Shown here one piece after another: positions 1 through 9,409 of a stretch of DNA of 64,000 bases. The notes under the pieces are model-generated. The model saw only the letters and a program-made list of their open reading frames with translations. It made no database searches and was not told where the DNA came from. Source of the stretch: JBEPVZ01 sp041690695 (lineage in GTDB: Bacteria > Patescibacteriota > Microgenomatia > Daviesbacterales > UBA10151); the NCBI GenBank assembly GCA_041690695.1, contig JBEPVZ010000002.1:29591-93590 (forward strand), given 5' to 3'. Positions within the stretch are counted from its first letter, which is position 1; every line of letters begins with the position of its first letter. A program made the translations under genes and the position numbers.

Positions 1-804
1 CCGTTAGTCTCAATTATTATTACTACGAAAAATGAGCAGGCAAATATTGAAGCTTTGCTAAAGAGTATAAAAATTCAATCATATAAAAACTTTGAAATAA
101 TAGTTGTTGATAATAATTCAACTGATAAAACAAAACTTATTGCTAAAAAATATACCAAAAAGGTTTTTAATTTTGGTCCTGAAAGAAGTGCTCAAAGAAA
201 TTTTGGTGTCGATAAATCCGAAGGCATTTATGTTTTAATACTAGATGCGGATATGGTTTTAGATCGGAAAGTTTTGGAGGACTGTGTAAAGCAACTTGAA
301 ATTAATTCTAAAGCTAAGGCATTAGTTATTCCGGAAAAATCCTTCGGAACTAGTTTTTGGGCAACTGTCAAAGGATTTGAAAAAAGTTTTTATTTAGGAG
401 ATTCAACTATAGAAGCGGCTCGTTTCTTTGATCACAAAGTATTTAATCAATTTAAAGGTTATGATTTAAAAATTACCGGTCCGGAAGATTATGAGTTACC
501 ATATCGGATTAGCAAAAAATATTCTATTGATAGAATTCCATCTTTTATCATGCATAATGAGGGGAATCTCTCACTTTGGAGAACAATGAAGAAAAAGTAT
601 TATTATGCGTCCAAGGCATCAAGTTATTTAAAGAAGCATCCTGAAATGCTATTTAAACAAGGAAATTTATTATTTAGGCCGGCATTTTTCAAGAAATGGC
701 CACTGCTATTAGCTCATCCGTTTTTATCCCTCAGTTTATTTTTTATGAGAGCCATGGAAATGTCCGCCGCCATGTTAGGTTTTATAAAAGGCAGATATTT
801 ATGA
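1..804 (+). CDS. Glycosyltransferase family 2 (5' end outside window)
   Basis: Frame 1 is open from the first base and reads PLVSIIITTKNE before any internal start, which is the usual beginning of a GT2 domain, so only a few N-terminal residues lie to the left of the window. Visible GT-A features are the nucleotide-binding strand VDNNSTDKT, the metal-binding LDADMVLD (DxD) and the acceptor-side GPEDYELPYR. A hydrophobic stretch near the C-terminus (LLLAHPFLSLSLFFM) suggests membrane association. The enzyme should transfer a sugar from a nucleotide-sugar to a cell-surface glycan on the cytoplasmic face; donor and acceptor cannot be told. Its stop overlaps the next start, so the two are probably translationally coupled. 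Confidence 0.88.
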   Translation, partial: PLVSIIITTKNEQANIEALLKSIKIQSYKNFEIIVVDNNSTDKTKLIAKKYTKKVFNFGPERSAQRNFGVDKSEGIYVLILDADMVLDRKVLEDCVKQLEINSKAKALVIPEKSFGTSFWATVKGFEKSFYLGDSTIEAARFFDHKVFNQFKGYDLKITGPEDYELPYRISKKYSIDRIPSFIMHNEGNLSLWRTMKKKYYYASKASSYLKKHPEMLFKQGNLLFRPAFFKKWPLLLAHPFLSLSLFFMRAMEMSAAMLGFIKGRYL

Positions 805-1802
805 TGCCGCTTGTGACGATTTCAATTACGGTTTGGAATGGTTTAGAAGATACTAAAAAATGTCTAAAAACTCTATCGGCGATAACTTATAAGCCAACTG
901 AAATAATAATTGTTGATAATGGCTCAGCTGATGGAACCGTTGAGTATATTCGTAAGAATTATCCTAAAGTTAAAGTGTATGAAAATGGATTAAATCTTGG
1001 ATTTACTGGAGGACATAATCGAGCTATTCAATATGCTAAAGGTAAATACTTCTTGCTTTTAAATAATGATATTGAAGTTGAGCCCGGCTTTCTGGAACCA
1101 CTGGTTAAAGATCTTGAAGGTAATAAAAAACTAGCTGCTGTCCAAAGTAAGACCTATTTATCTAAAAATCAGCTGGATAACACTGGATCTTTTCTAACTC
1201 CACTTGGTTTTTTAAAGCACTATGGTTTTAAACAAACCGATAGCCCCGAATATGATATAGCCAAAAAAGTCTTTTCACCAAAGGCGGCTTGTTTACTAAT
1301 CACCAAACAAGCTATTGATAGATTCGGATTATTTGATAACGATTATTTTGCTTATTTTGAAGAAACAGATTGGGCGTGGAGAATTTATCTGACAGGCTTA
1401 GAAATTATGTTTGAACCTCAGTCAAAAGTTTTACATAAGCTAGGTAAAACTAGTACCAGGCTTCCATATAGTTTTATTTATTTTCATTCCTCTAAGAATA
1501 CTATTCGATCAATTATTAAAAATACGGGATTTAAATCGTTATTATATATGTTACCCTTGCACCTGCTAGCCCTAAATTTTATTGGTCTGACATTCTTACT
1601 TCAAGGTAAGACTGGGATGTTTTTTAGCGTCATTAAAGCTCAGATTTGGAATATAAGTCATCTTTTTCGGACTTTAAAGCTAAGAGCGAATGTTCAAAAC
1701 ATCAGAAAAGTTTCAGATAAAGAGCTTTTTAATTTTATTATGGAACCTTTAAATCTTAAAAATAGTTTTAAACAATACCTTCAGATTCGTAAAAATTCCT
1801 GA
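801..1802 (+). CDS. Glycosyltransferase family 2, rhamnosyltransferase-like
   Basis: A protein of about 333 residues. I start it at ATG 801, which overlaps the previous TGA by four bases (ATGA); the same frame is open further upstream but only inside the preceding gene. GT-A motifs are VDNGSADGT, LLNNDIEVEPGFL (NND in place of the classical DxD) and the catalytic-side FAYFEETDWAWR. NND plus an EETD/EDVD acceptor motif is typical of the rhamnosyltransferase-like (RfbF/WbbL) branch of GT2, but substrate is inference. C-terminal residues after about 260 contain a hydrophobic segment (MLPLHLLALNFIGLTFLL) that could bind the membrane. Confidence 0.88.
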   Translation: MMPLVTISITVWNGLEDTKKCLKTLSAITYKPTEIIIVDNGSADGTVEYIRKNYPKVKVYENGLNLGFTGGHNRAIQYAKGKYFLLLNNDIEVEPGFLEPLVKDLEGNKKLAAVQSKTYLSKNQLDNTGSFLTPLGFLKHYGFKQTDSPEYDIAKKVFSPKAACLLITKQAIDRFGLFDNDYFAYFEETDWAWRIYLTGLEIMFEPQSKVLHKLGKTSTRLPYSFIYFHSSKNTIRSIIKNTGFKSLLYMLPLHLLALNFIGLTFLLQGKTGMFFSVIKAQIWNISHLFRTLKLRANVQNIRKVSDKELFNFIMEPLNLKNSFKQYLQIRKNS

Positions 1803-1810
1803 GAATTAAT

Positions 1811-3112
1811 ATGGCAAAATCCTCTCAGACAGTTGCGATTATTGGAGCCGGCTTTACCGGGTTAAGTGCCGCTGTTCGATTAAGTAAGTTAGGCTATAAA
1901 GTCAGTATTTTTGAATTTTCTGACCAACCAGGAGGTTTGGCACTGGGCTTTAAAGACCGTAGGTGGAAATGGACACTTGAGCATCATTATCATCACCTTT
2001 TTGCAACTGATAAATCTATTCAAAATTTGGCTAAAGAAGTTGATTACAAAATTCATTATGTCAGACCAAAAACTTCAACTTATTCGCAAAATGTCATCTC
2101 TCAGATTGATTCACCGATAAGTTTACTTTGTTTTAGTGGTTTATCGCTTGTGAGTAGGGTAAGAACTGGTTTAATATTATTTTTACTAAAAATTACACCA
2201 ATTTGGCAGCCGCTCGAAAAAATTACGGTTAAAGTATTTGTCTTAAAAACAATGGGTAGAGAATCTTGGAGGGTACTTTGGCAACCTCTCATGGATAAAA
2301 AGTTTGGCAACTTCTCAAATCGGATTCCGGCCTCTTGGTTCTGGGCTAGAATAAAATCTCGGACAGCCAGCCTTGGTTATCCGGACCGTGGGTTTTTATC
2401 ATTTGCACAATCAATTGCTAAAGTTGTCAAAAATAATAATGGACAAATATTTTATTCAACTGCGATTACGAGCATTTCTGAATTTGAAGATAAAATTAAA
2501 TTAACGACTCAAACCAATAAACAATATTACTTTGATCAAGTAATTTGTACTTTACCGACAGGATTATATCTAAAGATTACCGATGGCTTACCAACAAAAT
2601 ATAGACGTCAGATTAAAAAACTTGAAGGAATTGGGGCAGCCAATCTAGTTTTGTCATTAAAAAAGAAATTTTTAAATGATGGGACTTACTGGTTAAATAT
2701 TAACGATCGAAAATTTCCGTTTTTGGCCGTTGTGGAACACACCAATTTCATGGACGCTAAAAATTATAACAATGAAAAGATTATTTATGTAGGAAGTTAT
2801 TTAAACACCACTAGAAAAAACTTTCAAAAATCAGACAAAGATTTATTAAAGATTTATCTACCATATTTAAAAATTATTAATCCAGAATTTAATTTATCCT
2901 GGATTAATAAATCGTGGTTGTATAAAGCCAATTTTGCGCAGCCAATTATTTCGAAAGGTTATTCAAAGCAAATCCCAGCTATACAAACACCAATTGATCG
3001 ATTATATTTAGCTAATATTCAGCAGGTCTATCCGTGGGATAGAGGAACAAACTATGCTGTCCAATTAGGTGAAAAGGTTGCAAAAATAGTCCATGACAAA
3101 AATTATAACTAA
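1811..3112 (+). CDS. FAD/NAD(P)-binding amine-oxidase-like oxidoreductase
   Basis: 433 residues. The N-terminus carries a full Rossmann dinucleotide motif, AIIGAGFTGLSAAVRLSKLG, followed by the acidic residue of strand 2 (FEFSDQPGG), the hallmark of the flavin amine-oxidase/protoporphyrinogen-oxidase superfamily. The C-terminal LYLANIQQVYPWDRGTNYAV resembles the second FAD-contact segment of that family. Homologues in polysaccharide loci are often annotated as protoporphyrinogen-oxidase-like or UDP-galactopyranose-mutase-like proteins. A heme role is unlikely given its neighbours; oxidation or isomerisation of a sugar or lipid intermediate is a reasonable inference. It overlaps the following methyltransferase by 20 bases. 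Confidence 0.8.
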   Translation: MAKSSQTVAIIGAGFTGLSAAVRLSKLGYKVSIFEFSDQPGGLALGFKDRRWKWTLEHHYHHLFATDKSIQNLAKEVDYKIHYVRPKTSTYSQNVISQIDSPISLLCFSGLSLVSRVRTGLILFLLKITPIWQPLEKITVKVFVLKTMGRESWRVLWQPLMDKKFGNFSNRIPASWFWARIKSRTASLGYPDRGFLSFAQSIAKVVKNNNGQIFYSTAITSISEFEDKIKLTTQTNKQYYFDQVICTLPTGLYLKITDGLPTKYRRQIKKLEGIGAANLVLSLKKKFLNDGTYWLNINDRKFPFLAVVEHTNFMDAKNYNNEKIIYVGSYLNTTRKNFQKSDKDLLKIYLPYLKIINPEFNLSWINKSWLYKANFAQPIISKGYSKQIPAIQTPIDRLYLANIQQVYPWDRGTNYAVQLGEKVAKIVHDKNYN

Positions 3113-3848
3113 ACGTCCGAGTCAATCTTTTGAAATCTTAAATGGCTTGATGAAAGAGTCCATTAAATTATTTTTTAAGCTACCCATTATTCAAGATAAA
3201 ACGATTAACGATAAACCTGCTCAAAAAATAGTTAAACTTTACTCGAAAGGTGAGTATGCTGGGTTATCAACAAAAATTCGTTTTTGGGATGCTCCTCTTA
3301 ATGAAATTGAAAAAAGGGTACCAAAACAGGGGACAATTTTAGATTTAGGATGTGGTGAGGGGATTTTTAGTAACTATTTGGGGTTATCATCTCCAAGGCG
3401 CAAAGTAATTGGTATCGAATTTAATAAAATTAGAGTTAAAACGGCTGACCATGGGGTTAAAAATGTGAAATTTCAGTATGGTAACGTTATAACTAAACCA
3501 TTACCAAAATCTGACTCAATCGTTTTAGGCCATATGTTACATCACCTTCAATCTAAGAAGGATCAAGTTAACGTACTGAAAAGGTGTTATCAAAGCCTTA
3601 ATAAAAAAGGTTATCTAGTAATTGCTGAAGTTGATAAAAGCTTAACTTTAAAATATTTATTAGGTTGGATTACAGATGTTGTGATTGTACCAATCTTATT
3701 TGAAAAACAATTTTATGATCATAATATATTTCATAGAAGTCAAAAAGACTGGAAACAACTTCTTGAAAAAACGGGTTTTAAAGTAACGAGTATGGAATTG
3801 ATTAAAAGTGGTCCTTTTCCTGATCTAATAATTGTGGCCAGAAAGTGA
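3093..3848 (+). CDS. Class I SAM-dependent methyltransferase
   Basis: 251 residues. Motif I is clear at ILDLGCGEGIFSNYLG, and the acidic end of strand 2 (VIGIEFNKIRV) and post-motif GHMLHHLQSKKDQVNVLKR match Methyltransf_11/25-type enzymes. The C-terminal part is hydrophobic (WITDVVIVPILF) and may contact the membrane. The start at ATG 3093 lies within the previous gene and the stop overlaps the next GTG start, so it is embedded in the operon. Methylation of a glycan or lipid-linked intermediate is the likely role, by context only. Confidence 0.82.
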   Translation: MTKIITKRPSQSFEILNGLMKESIKLFFKLPIIQDKTINDKPAQKIVKLYSKGEYAGLSTKIRFWDAPLNEIEKRVPKQGTILDLGCGEGIFSNYLGLSSPRRKVIGIEFNKIRVKTADHGVKNVKFQYGNVITKPLPKSDSIVLGHMLHHLQSKKDQVNVLKRCYQSLNKKGYLVIAEVDKSLTLKYLLGWITDVVIVPILFEKQFYDHNIFHRSQKDWKQLLEKTGFKVTSMELIKSGPFPDLIIVARK

Positions 3849-6070
3849 ATAAGGTTTGGCAGTTTTTTGTATCAATAGATAGATGGTTAGTTGCTATTCT
3901 TCTTTTGGCAATATTTCTCCGATTCGATGGTTCTCGGCCAGGTTATAACTTATTTCATAGTGATGAGCCTTTTATTTATGGGAATGCTGTCGAAATGTTT
4001 TTGGCGAGTTCGATTAAGCCTGACCGATTTGATTATCCAGCAACAACAGCAATAATTAATACTTTTTTTTATCGGATAATCTTTGTGCCTTTAAACCTAG
4101 GTTCATATTATATTCAACATATTTCGGAAATTAGAGAGCATAGTTTGCATTTCAGAATGTCCTCAACCGAATTTGATCATTTTTTTAAAACAAAGATCTT
4201 AGGGGAGAGAGAAGCCAACGCCATTTATTGGTCACGTGATATTACCGGCCTATTTGGAATTGGTGTAGTTTTAATTATTTACTTAGTTGCGAAAAGGTTA
4301 TTTACAAAAAAAGTGGGTTTAATTGCAAGTTTATTAACTGCAGTTAATTACCGCCAAGTTTTAAATAGCCATTTAGCTTTGCCAGATATTTATAATGCTT
4401 TTTTTCTACTACTAGCCCTATATACCGCATTAAACTTATTAACGAATAGAACCACTAAAAACTTTGTAGTAGCAGGTATTACTGCTGGTTTATCTTTTTC
4501 AATAAAGTATCAAATCTTTAGTTTTATACCATTACTTTTAATTTGTCTTTTTAACGCTTTTGAGAAAAGAGCATGGTCTGATAAATTTAAAACGTTTTTT
4601 GACTGGCGAGTCCTATTCATGCCACTGATTGGCATCATAGTTTTTGCTATTTTTAATCCATACTTTTTTAAGGATTGGCAAACTGCGCACCAACAACTTA
4701 GTTATCTAGCAATTAAATATAGAACAGGAAAAGACTTTTTAGATTTTTATCCGCTATCATATCTTTATTATATTGGGATTGGCCAATTAACTTCTTTGTT
4801 AGTCCTGTTTGGGCTTGGCATCGGATTTTATAAGCATTTAAAAAAGACACTAATCGTTTTGTCCTTAATAATACCTTTCTTTTTTGTGACTATTTTTTAT
4901 ACCGGTGGTGGGTTTTATACTAGAAACTTTGTTACGATAACACCTTTATTACTACTTTTTGCTTCTGTGGGGTTAGTCCAGATTAGCTCTATTTGGAAAA
5001 CTAAAATAAATATAATTTTAGTTGGATTGTTACTTTTAGGACTGACTTATGAAAATATCGCTAAAGATTTAATTTTAGATCAAGAATATAACAAACCCTG
5101 GAATAATCAGTTAATAAATGACTTTATAAAAAATGATATCCCAAATGGATCGGTTATTGCAGCCGGATCTTTAATTTCTATACCTGATTCGGATCAGAAA
5201 CTTCAATATGATTATAATAATTTATTTTCAGTAGATGAATTCCGTGACGCGGGGGCGACTTATGCCGTAACTAATTTAGAAGCAATTAATGATAGATTTT
5301 ATTGGTGGATGACTCAATCGACAAAGATTTCACTTAAGTTTTGGAATAAACCTGTGAATATTTTAGAAAATACCTATCCAGCAATGACAATCAGGGAATT
5401 ACAGTCCTCAGCTATTTTTGAAGCAATTAAGCCTTGGATGGCTCCCGATACAACTTATATTGCGGCAAAAGTTCCGCGATATAGTTCAGATTTACTCGGA
5501 TCACCAATTGATTTTAGTTTTAATAAAGATACGGATGGTTGGACTCAGTCGGGTAAGCTTTGGTATGGTGACACCAATTTAGGGCTAGGTAACGATAGTT
5601 TGTCTATTCAAAAAGTTAACACTATTAGTTCACCGAACTTGGGTTGGCAATCTCCGATAGTTGATGTGACTGATTGGCCCGGTTTTACAATTAACTATAC
5701 AATTGAAACATCCTCATCAAATAGTCAGGCTAAAGATGGTATTGTCGTTGCCCAGTTTTACCTTAATAAGGATGATGCGCTGAATTCAGTTAATAGAATT
5801 GGAGTCAGATTAAGCAGTCGCAATAATAAGTTAAATAGCTGGGTTAATAAGCAGTTAGTTGGGTTAGTACCATCGGTGGCTAAATTTATGACTATAAAAT
5901 TTATTGCTTATCCAACATATAGCGTTGATCCTGATGGATATTCAAATATTTACTTAAAAAATATCACAATATATAAGTCAAAAACAGCAGTTAATTATAA
6001 TGGCTGGAAAGTAACACCAGTTAATTTAAGTTCAGATGATCTTTTCTACTTTAGTCAAAGCAATTTATAG
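3845..6070 (+). CDS. GT-C (PMT/GT39-like) membrane glycosyltransferase with C-terminal extracellular domain
   Basis: 741 residues starting at GTG 3845, which forms a GTGA overlap with the preceding stop. The first periplasm-facing loop contains the acidic pair in LFHSDEPFIYG, the catalytic signature position of GT-C dolichyl/undecaprenyl-phosphate-sugar transferases. Many hydrophobic helices follow up to about residue 400. The last third is soluble and serine/asparagine-rich (DLLGSPIDFSFNKDTDG onwards) and looks like a beta-sandwich, possibly carbohydrate binding. It should use a polyprenyl-phosphate sugar outside the membrane. Substrate is unknown. Longer than bare GT39 proteins because of the extra domain. 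Confidence 0.78.
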   Translation: MNKVWQFFVSIDRWLVAILLLAIFLRFDGSRPGYNLFHSDEPFIYGNAVEMFLASSIKPDRFDYPATTAIINTFFYRIIFVPLNLGSYYIQHISEIREHSLHFRMSSTEFDHFFKTKILGEREANAIYWSRDITGLFGIGVVLIIYLVAKRLFTKKVGLIASLLTAVNYRQVLNSHLALPDIYNAFFLLLALYTALNLLTNRTTKNFVVAGITAGLSFSIKYQIFSFIPLLLICLFNAFEKRAWSDKFKTFFDWRVLFMPLIGIIVFAIFNPYFFKDWQTAHQQLSYLAIKYRTGKDFLDFYPLSYLYYIGIGQLTSLLVLFGLGIGFYKHLKKTLIVLSLIIPFFFVTIFYTGGGFYTRNFVTITPLLLLFASVGLVQISSIWKTKINIILVGLLLLGLTYENIAKDLILDQEYNKPWNNQLINDFIKNDIPNGSVIAAGSLISIPDSDQKLQYDYNNLFSVDEFRDAGATYAVTNLEAINDRFYWWMTQSTKISLKFWNKPVNILENTYPAMTIRELQSSAIFEAIKPWMAPDTTYIAAKVPRYSSDLLGSPIDFSFNKDTDGWTQSGKLWYGDTNLGLGNDSLSIQKVNTISSPNLGWQSPIVDVTDWPGFTINYTIETSSSNSQAKDGIVVAQFYLNKDDALNSVNRIGVRLSSRNNKLNSWVNKQLVGLVPSVAKFMTIKFIAYPTYSVDPDGYSNIYLKNITIYKSKTAVNYNGWKVTPVNLSSDDLFYFSQSNL

Positions 6071-6111
6071 ATGACTATTCTTTTGGAATAAAGAAAGGTA
6101 AACTTGAAAAA

Positions 6112-7077
6112 ATGAAAGGCTATCCGAAAGTCTCAATAATTATTCCTTTATACGTTATTGAAGATCGTTTTTTTGACGATCTTAAAAAATTTGAGAAACT
6201 AAAATATCCTAATTATGAGATTTTAGTGGTTTGTCATAAAAATATTAAACTAACAAACTCAAAAGCTCGTCTAATTAAAACTGGTTCAAAGCCAACTGGA
6301 CCAGCTGAAAAACGAGATCTAGCCTTAAAGTATGCCAAGGGTTCATTTTGTGCTTTTATTGATGATGATGCCTATCCCGATCCCGGTTGGCTGACTGATT
6401 TAGTTCGTGAGTTTAAAAATCCCAACATTGCAGCTGTTGGTGGACCAGGATTAACACCTCCTGAAGATTCCTTTTGGTCACAGATGACGGGTTTAGTTTA
6501 CCAATCTTTTTTTTGCGGTGGACCTACTCAACATAGATTTACGAAGTCTAAAAAAAGATATGTTAACGATTACCCAGCCTACAATTTAATTGTTAGAACA
6601 GCAATTTTAAAAAAAGTCGGGGGTTATGGGAGCTATTTCTATGGTGGGGAAGATACGTTCTTATGTTTAAAAATTATCAAGGCAGGTTATAAAATTTTAT
6701 ATAGTCCTAAATTTGTTGTTTATCACCATCGCCGACCTTTATTCAAATCTTACTTGAAGCAAATTGCAAATGTTGGAAAACATCGGGGTTATTTCGCTAA
6801 AAAATTTCCAGAAACTTCACGTCATTGGGCATACTTTATACCCTCGATCTTAACACTTGGTTTTATTTGTTTGTTACTGCTGTCTCTTTTTAATATAAGA
6901 TTCCTGTTTTTATTTGGGTTAATATTTATACTCCTATTTTTAATAGGAATTTTACCTGAAGTTAGAAAGGTTAAAATTTGGGAATTGCCAATAATTGGAG
7001 TAAGTATTGTTTTGACTCATTTGGCGTATGGCTGGTCTTTCATGAAAGGTTTGGGGGTTAAAAAACTAGATGTCTAA
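6112..7077 (+). CDS. Glycosyltransferase family 2 with C-terminal membrane helices
   Basis: 321 residues. GT-A signatures are SIIIPLYVIED at the N-terminus, the metal-binding AFIDDDAYPDPGWL (DDD), and the acceptor motif YGGEDTFLCLKI. The C-terminal 80 residues contain two or three hydrophobic helices (FIPSILTLGFICLLLLSLF, FLFLFGLIFILLFLIGILP), so the enzyme is probably integral to the membrane with the catalytic domain in the cytoplasm. A 41-base gap precedes it, and it overlaps the next GT2 gene by eight bases. Confidence 0.87.
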   Translation: MKGYPKVSIIIPLYVIEDRFFDDLKKFEKLKYPNYEILVVCHKNIKLTNSKARLIKTGSKPTGPAEKRDLALKYAKGSFCAFIDDDAYPDPGWLTDLVREFKNPNIAAVGGPGLTPPEDSFWSQMTGLVYQSFFCGGPTQHRFTKSKKRYVNDYPAYNLIVRTAILKKVGGYGSYFYGGEDTFLCLKIIKAGYKILYSPKFVVYHHRRPLFKSYLKQIANVGKHRGYFAKKFPETSRHWAYFIPSILTLGFICLLLLSLFNIRFLFLFGLIFILLFLIGILPEVRKVKIWELPIIGVSIVLTHLAYGWSFMKGLGVKKLDV

Positions 7078-8059
7078 TATATTAAAGATTGATATTTCAG
7101 TAATAATTCCCGTTTTTAATGAAGCAGAAAGGATTGCTCGATGTTTAGAAAGCATTAGAAATCAGAATTACTCTCAAAATAGAATTGAAATAATTTTAAT
7201 CGACGATTTCTCAACAGATCAAACATTAAAAATTGCTAAGAAGTATCACGTCAAAGTTTACAAGAATGGTTCACACAATATTGAAAAAGGGAAAAGCATT
7301 GGACTTGAACATGCTGGTGGAGAATTCGTCTTTTTTATTGATGCAGATAATTATTTAACTTCTCGAGATTGGTTTCAGAATGCTAGCTTAATTTTGAAAA
7401 AAAACTCAAAAGTTGTGGGTGTCCAATCGTATAAATACTTATATAAGTCGTCAGATCCTATTGTAAACCGATATTGTGCTTTGTTTGGTATAAATGATCC
7501 ATTAGTGTTTTATCTTGGTAAGAGAGGTCAACTCCAAGCATATGAAAATAGTTGGATTTACCCGGAAACGCTATTAAAAGAAAACAAGCTTTTTTACTTA
7601 GCTAAATTTAATTCTGATAATTTACCAACAGTTGGTTCCCAGGGATATTTGACTAGAAAGAATTTACTTTCAAAAACTGATTGGAAACCTTATTTATTTC
7701 ATTTAGATTCGGCCCATGATTTAGTGTCCCAAGATAAAAATACTTTTGCATTTATTAAATATGAGATTGGACATGATTATGTTACTTCAATCGGTGATTT
7801 GATTAAAAAGTGGCAACGTAATATAAATCTTTATTATAAGTATGCTGAATTGCGAAGATATAAATATCAGATTGATAAATTAAAATTAATCTTAATTCTT
7901 TTAATGATGATAACGATTGTTGGTCCGTTAATAGATAGTTTAAAAGGTTTTATCAAAAAAAGAGATCTAGCTTGGTTTTTACACCCATTGCTCTGTTTAA
8001 TTGTGGTATTCATATATGGAAAAGAGACTATAAAAGCGTTAAACTATAAGTCAAATTGA
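7070..8059 (+). CDS. Glycosyltransferase family 2
   Basis: 329 residues. The N-terminal GT-A domain shows SVIIPVFNEAERIARCLESI, LIDDFSTDQT and the DxD strand FFIDADNYLTSRDW. The central part lacks an obvious ED acceptor motif but has HLDSAHDLVSQDK where the catalytic base would fall. The C-terminus has two hydrophobic segments (LILILLMMITIVGPLI, FLHPLLCLIVVFIYG). Coupled to the preceding GT2 through an eight-base overlap and followed by a methyltransferase ten bases on. It is a glycan-assembly enzyme of unknown specificity. Confidence 0.85.
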   Translation: MSNILKIDISVIIPVFNEAERIARCLESIRNQNYSQNRIEIILIDDFSTDQTLKIAKKYHVKVYKNGSHNIEKGKSIGLEHAGGEFVFFIDADNYLTSRDWFQNASLILKKNSKVVGVQSYKYLYKSSDPIVNRYCALFGINDPLVFYLGKRGQLQAYENSWIYPETLLKENKLFYLAKFNSDNLPTVGSQGYLTRKNLLSKTDWKPYLFHLDSAHDLVSQDKNTFAFIKYEIGHDYVTSIGDLIKKWQRNINLYYKYAELRRYKYQIDKLKLILILLMMITIVGPLIDSLKGFIKKRDLAWFLHPLLCLIVVFIYGKETIKALNYKSN

Positions 8060-8069
8060 GTTTAGAACA

Positions 8070-8813
8070 ATGATTAATAAATTAAACGATAAATTTTATA
8101 CAGATATCTATAGTCAGCAGACCGAAGACAAAAGTGATTTTCGCCAGATGGAATATTTATATCAGAGAATTCGATCGGTCTTGAAAAATCCAAAAACTAT
8201 TTTAGATGTAGGTTGTGGTATTGGAACTTTTGGAGTAATTATAAAAAATCATCTACACAGTAATGTATCCGGATTAGATATTAATAAAAAGGCTGTTGAT
8301 ACGGCTAGAAAAAGAGGTATTAAAGCTAGTATCTCTGATATTGAGGGCAAGTGGCCGATCAAAAATAACCAATTTGAACTTGTGTCACTTGTTCAAGTGA
8401 TTGAACATGTTATGAATCCCGATCATTTGCTTCAAGAAGCGAATAGAGTTCTTAAAAATAATGGCTACTTAGTTATCGCAACTCCTAATTTAGCAGCTTG
8501 GTATAATCGGATCTTACTCCCTCTTGGTTTTCAGCCTTTTTTAACAGAAGTAAGTACTTTAGATAAAACTTTAGGAATGAAGTTCATTCGTAAATTAACA
8601 AGTAACCGTCAACCATTAGGACATTTAAGAGTCTTTACACTCAGAGGCCTAAAAGATCTATTAGAGCATCATGGTTATAAAATTATATTGATTAAGGGTG
8701 GTAAACAAAGTTATTTTCCCCGTCTAATGCAAGGTATCGATTGGTTAATGTCTTTTTATCCTGCGCTGTCAACCGATCTAATTATTGTTGCCCAGAAAAT
8801 CCGAGTAAAATAG
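8070..8813 (+). CDS. Class I SAM-dependent methyltransferase
   Basis: 247 residues. SAM-binding motif I reads [16 protein letters not shown], followed by the strand-2 acidic residue in [11 protein letters not shown] and the post-motif [18 protein letters not shown], in which IEHV is typical of Methyltransf_23 proteins of O-antigen loci. The residues [17 protein letters not shown] and [19 protein letters not shown] are also characteristic of this group. Likely methylates a sugar or glycan intermediate; the exact target cannot be read from sequence. Confidence 0.84.
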   Translation: MINKLNDKFYTDIYSQQTEDKSDFRQMEYLYQRIRSVLKNPKTILDVGCGIGTFGVIIKNHLHSNVSGLDINKKAVDTARKRGIKASISDIEGKWPIKNNQFELVSLVQVIEHVMNPDHLLQEANRVLKNNGYLVIATPNLAAWYNRILLPLGFQPFLTEVSTLDKTLGMKFIRKLTSNRQPLGHLRVFTLRGLKDLLEHHGYKIILIKGGKQSYFPRLMQGIDWLMSFYPALSTDLIIVAQKIRVK

Positions 8814-8827
8814 GTGACTTCAAGGCT

Positions 8828-9409
8828 ATGAAACTTAAATATTTCGTCGGGCGGATTATCTTTAAAGTTCAGGCTGAGTATAAAAAAAGTCAATTAATTG
8901 AAGTTGGAAAGTATACCTATGGTCGACCAAAAGTAATTTATTACGGTGGGCCGGGCAAGGTTATCGTTGGAAGCTTTTGCTCCATTGCTAAAAATACAAC
9001 CTTTATTCTGACCGGAGGACATCGTCCGGAATGGATATCTGCGTATCCTTTCCCAAGCTTAAGTAATATCTGGCCATCTGCAAGAACAATTAAAAACTCA
9101 GTTTGTTATAAAGGAAATATTGTTATTGGTCATGATGTCTGGATAGGTTATGGTGCCACTGTCTTAGAGGGGGTTACGATAGGGGATGGAGCGATTATTG
9201 GAGCGATGTCTGTTGTTACAAAAGATGTCGCATCGTATTCTATAGTGGGGGGGAATCCCGCCAAGTTAATTAGAAAAAGATTTAGCGACCAGCAAATTAA
9301 AAAATTGATTAGATTAAAATGGTGGAATTGGCCAACGCGTAAGATTCTAAAAAGTATTCCATTACTATGTAATTCAATCGATAATCTTGAGAAGCTGAGC
9401 CATGTTTAA
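8828..9409 (+). CDS. Left-handed beta-helix (CatB/XAT-type) acetyltransferase
   Basis: I place the start at ATG 8828 ([11 protein letters not shown]), 14 bases after the methyltransferase; the frame is open further upstream but that part lies inside the methyltransferase gene and does not resemble the family. The 193-residue protein has hexapeptide-repeat turns ([37 protein letters not shown]) and the C-terminal [13 protein letters not shown] that define xenobiotic/maltose O-acetyltransferase-like trimers. A probable catalytic His lies in the loop LTGGHRPEW. In this setting it most likely O- or N-acetylates a glycan sugar using acetyl-CoA. Confidence 0.88.
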   Translation: MKLKYFVGRIIFKVQAEYKKSQLIEVGKYTYGRPKVIYYGGPGKVIVGSFCSIAKNTTFILTGGHRPEWISAYPFPSLSNIWPSARTIKNSVCYKGNIVIGHDVWIGYGATVLEGVTIGDGAIIGAMSVVTKDVASYSIVGGNPAKLIRKRFSDQQIKKLIRLKWWNWPTRKILKSIPLLCNSIDNLEKLSHV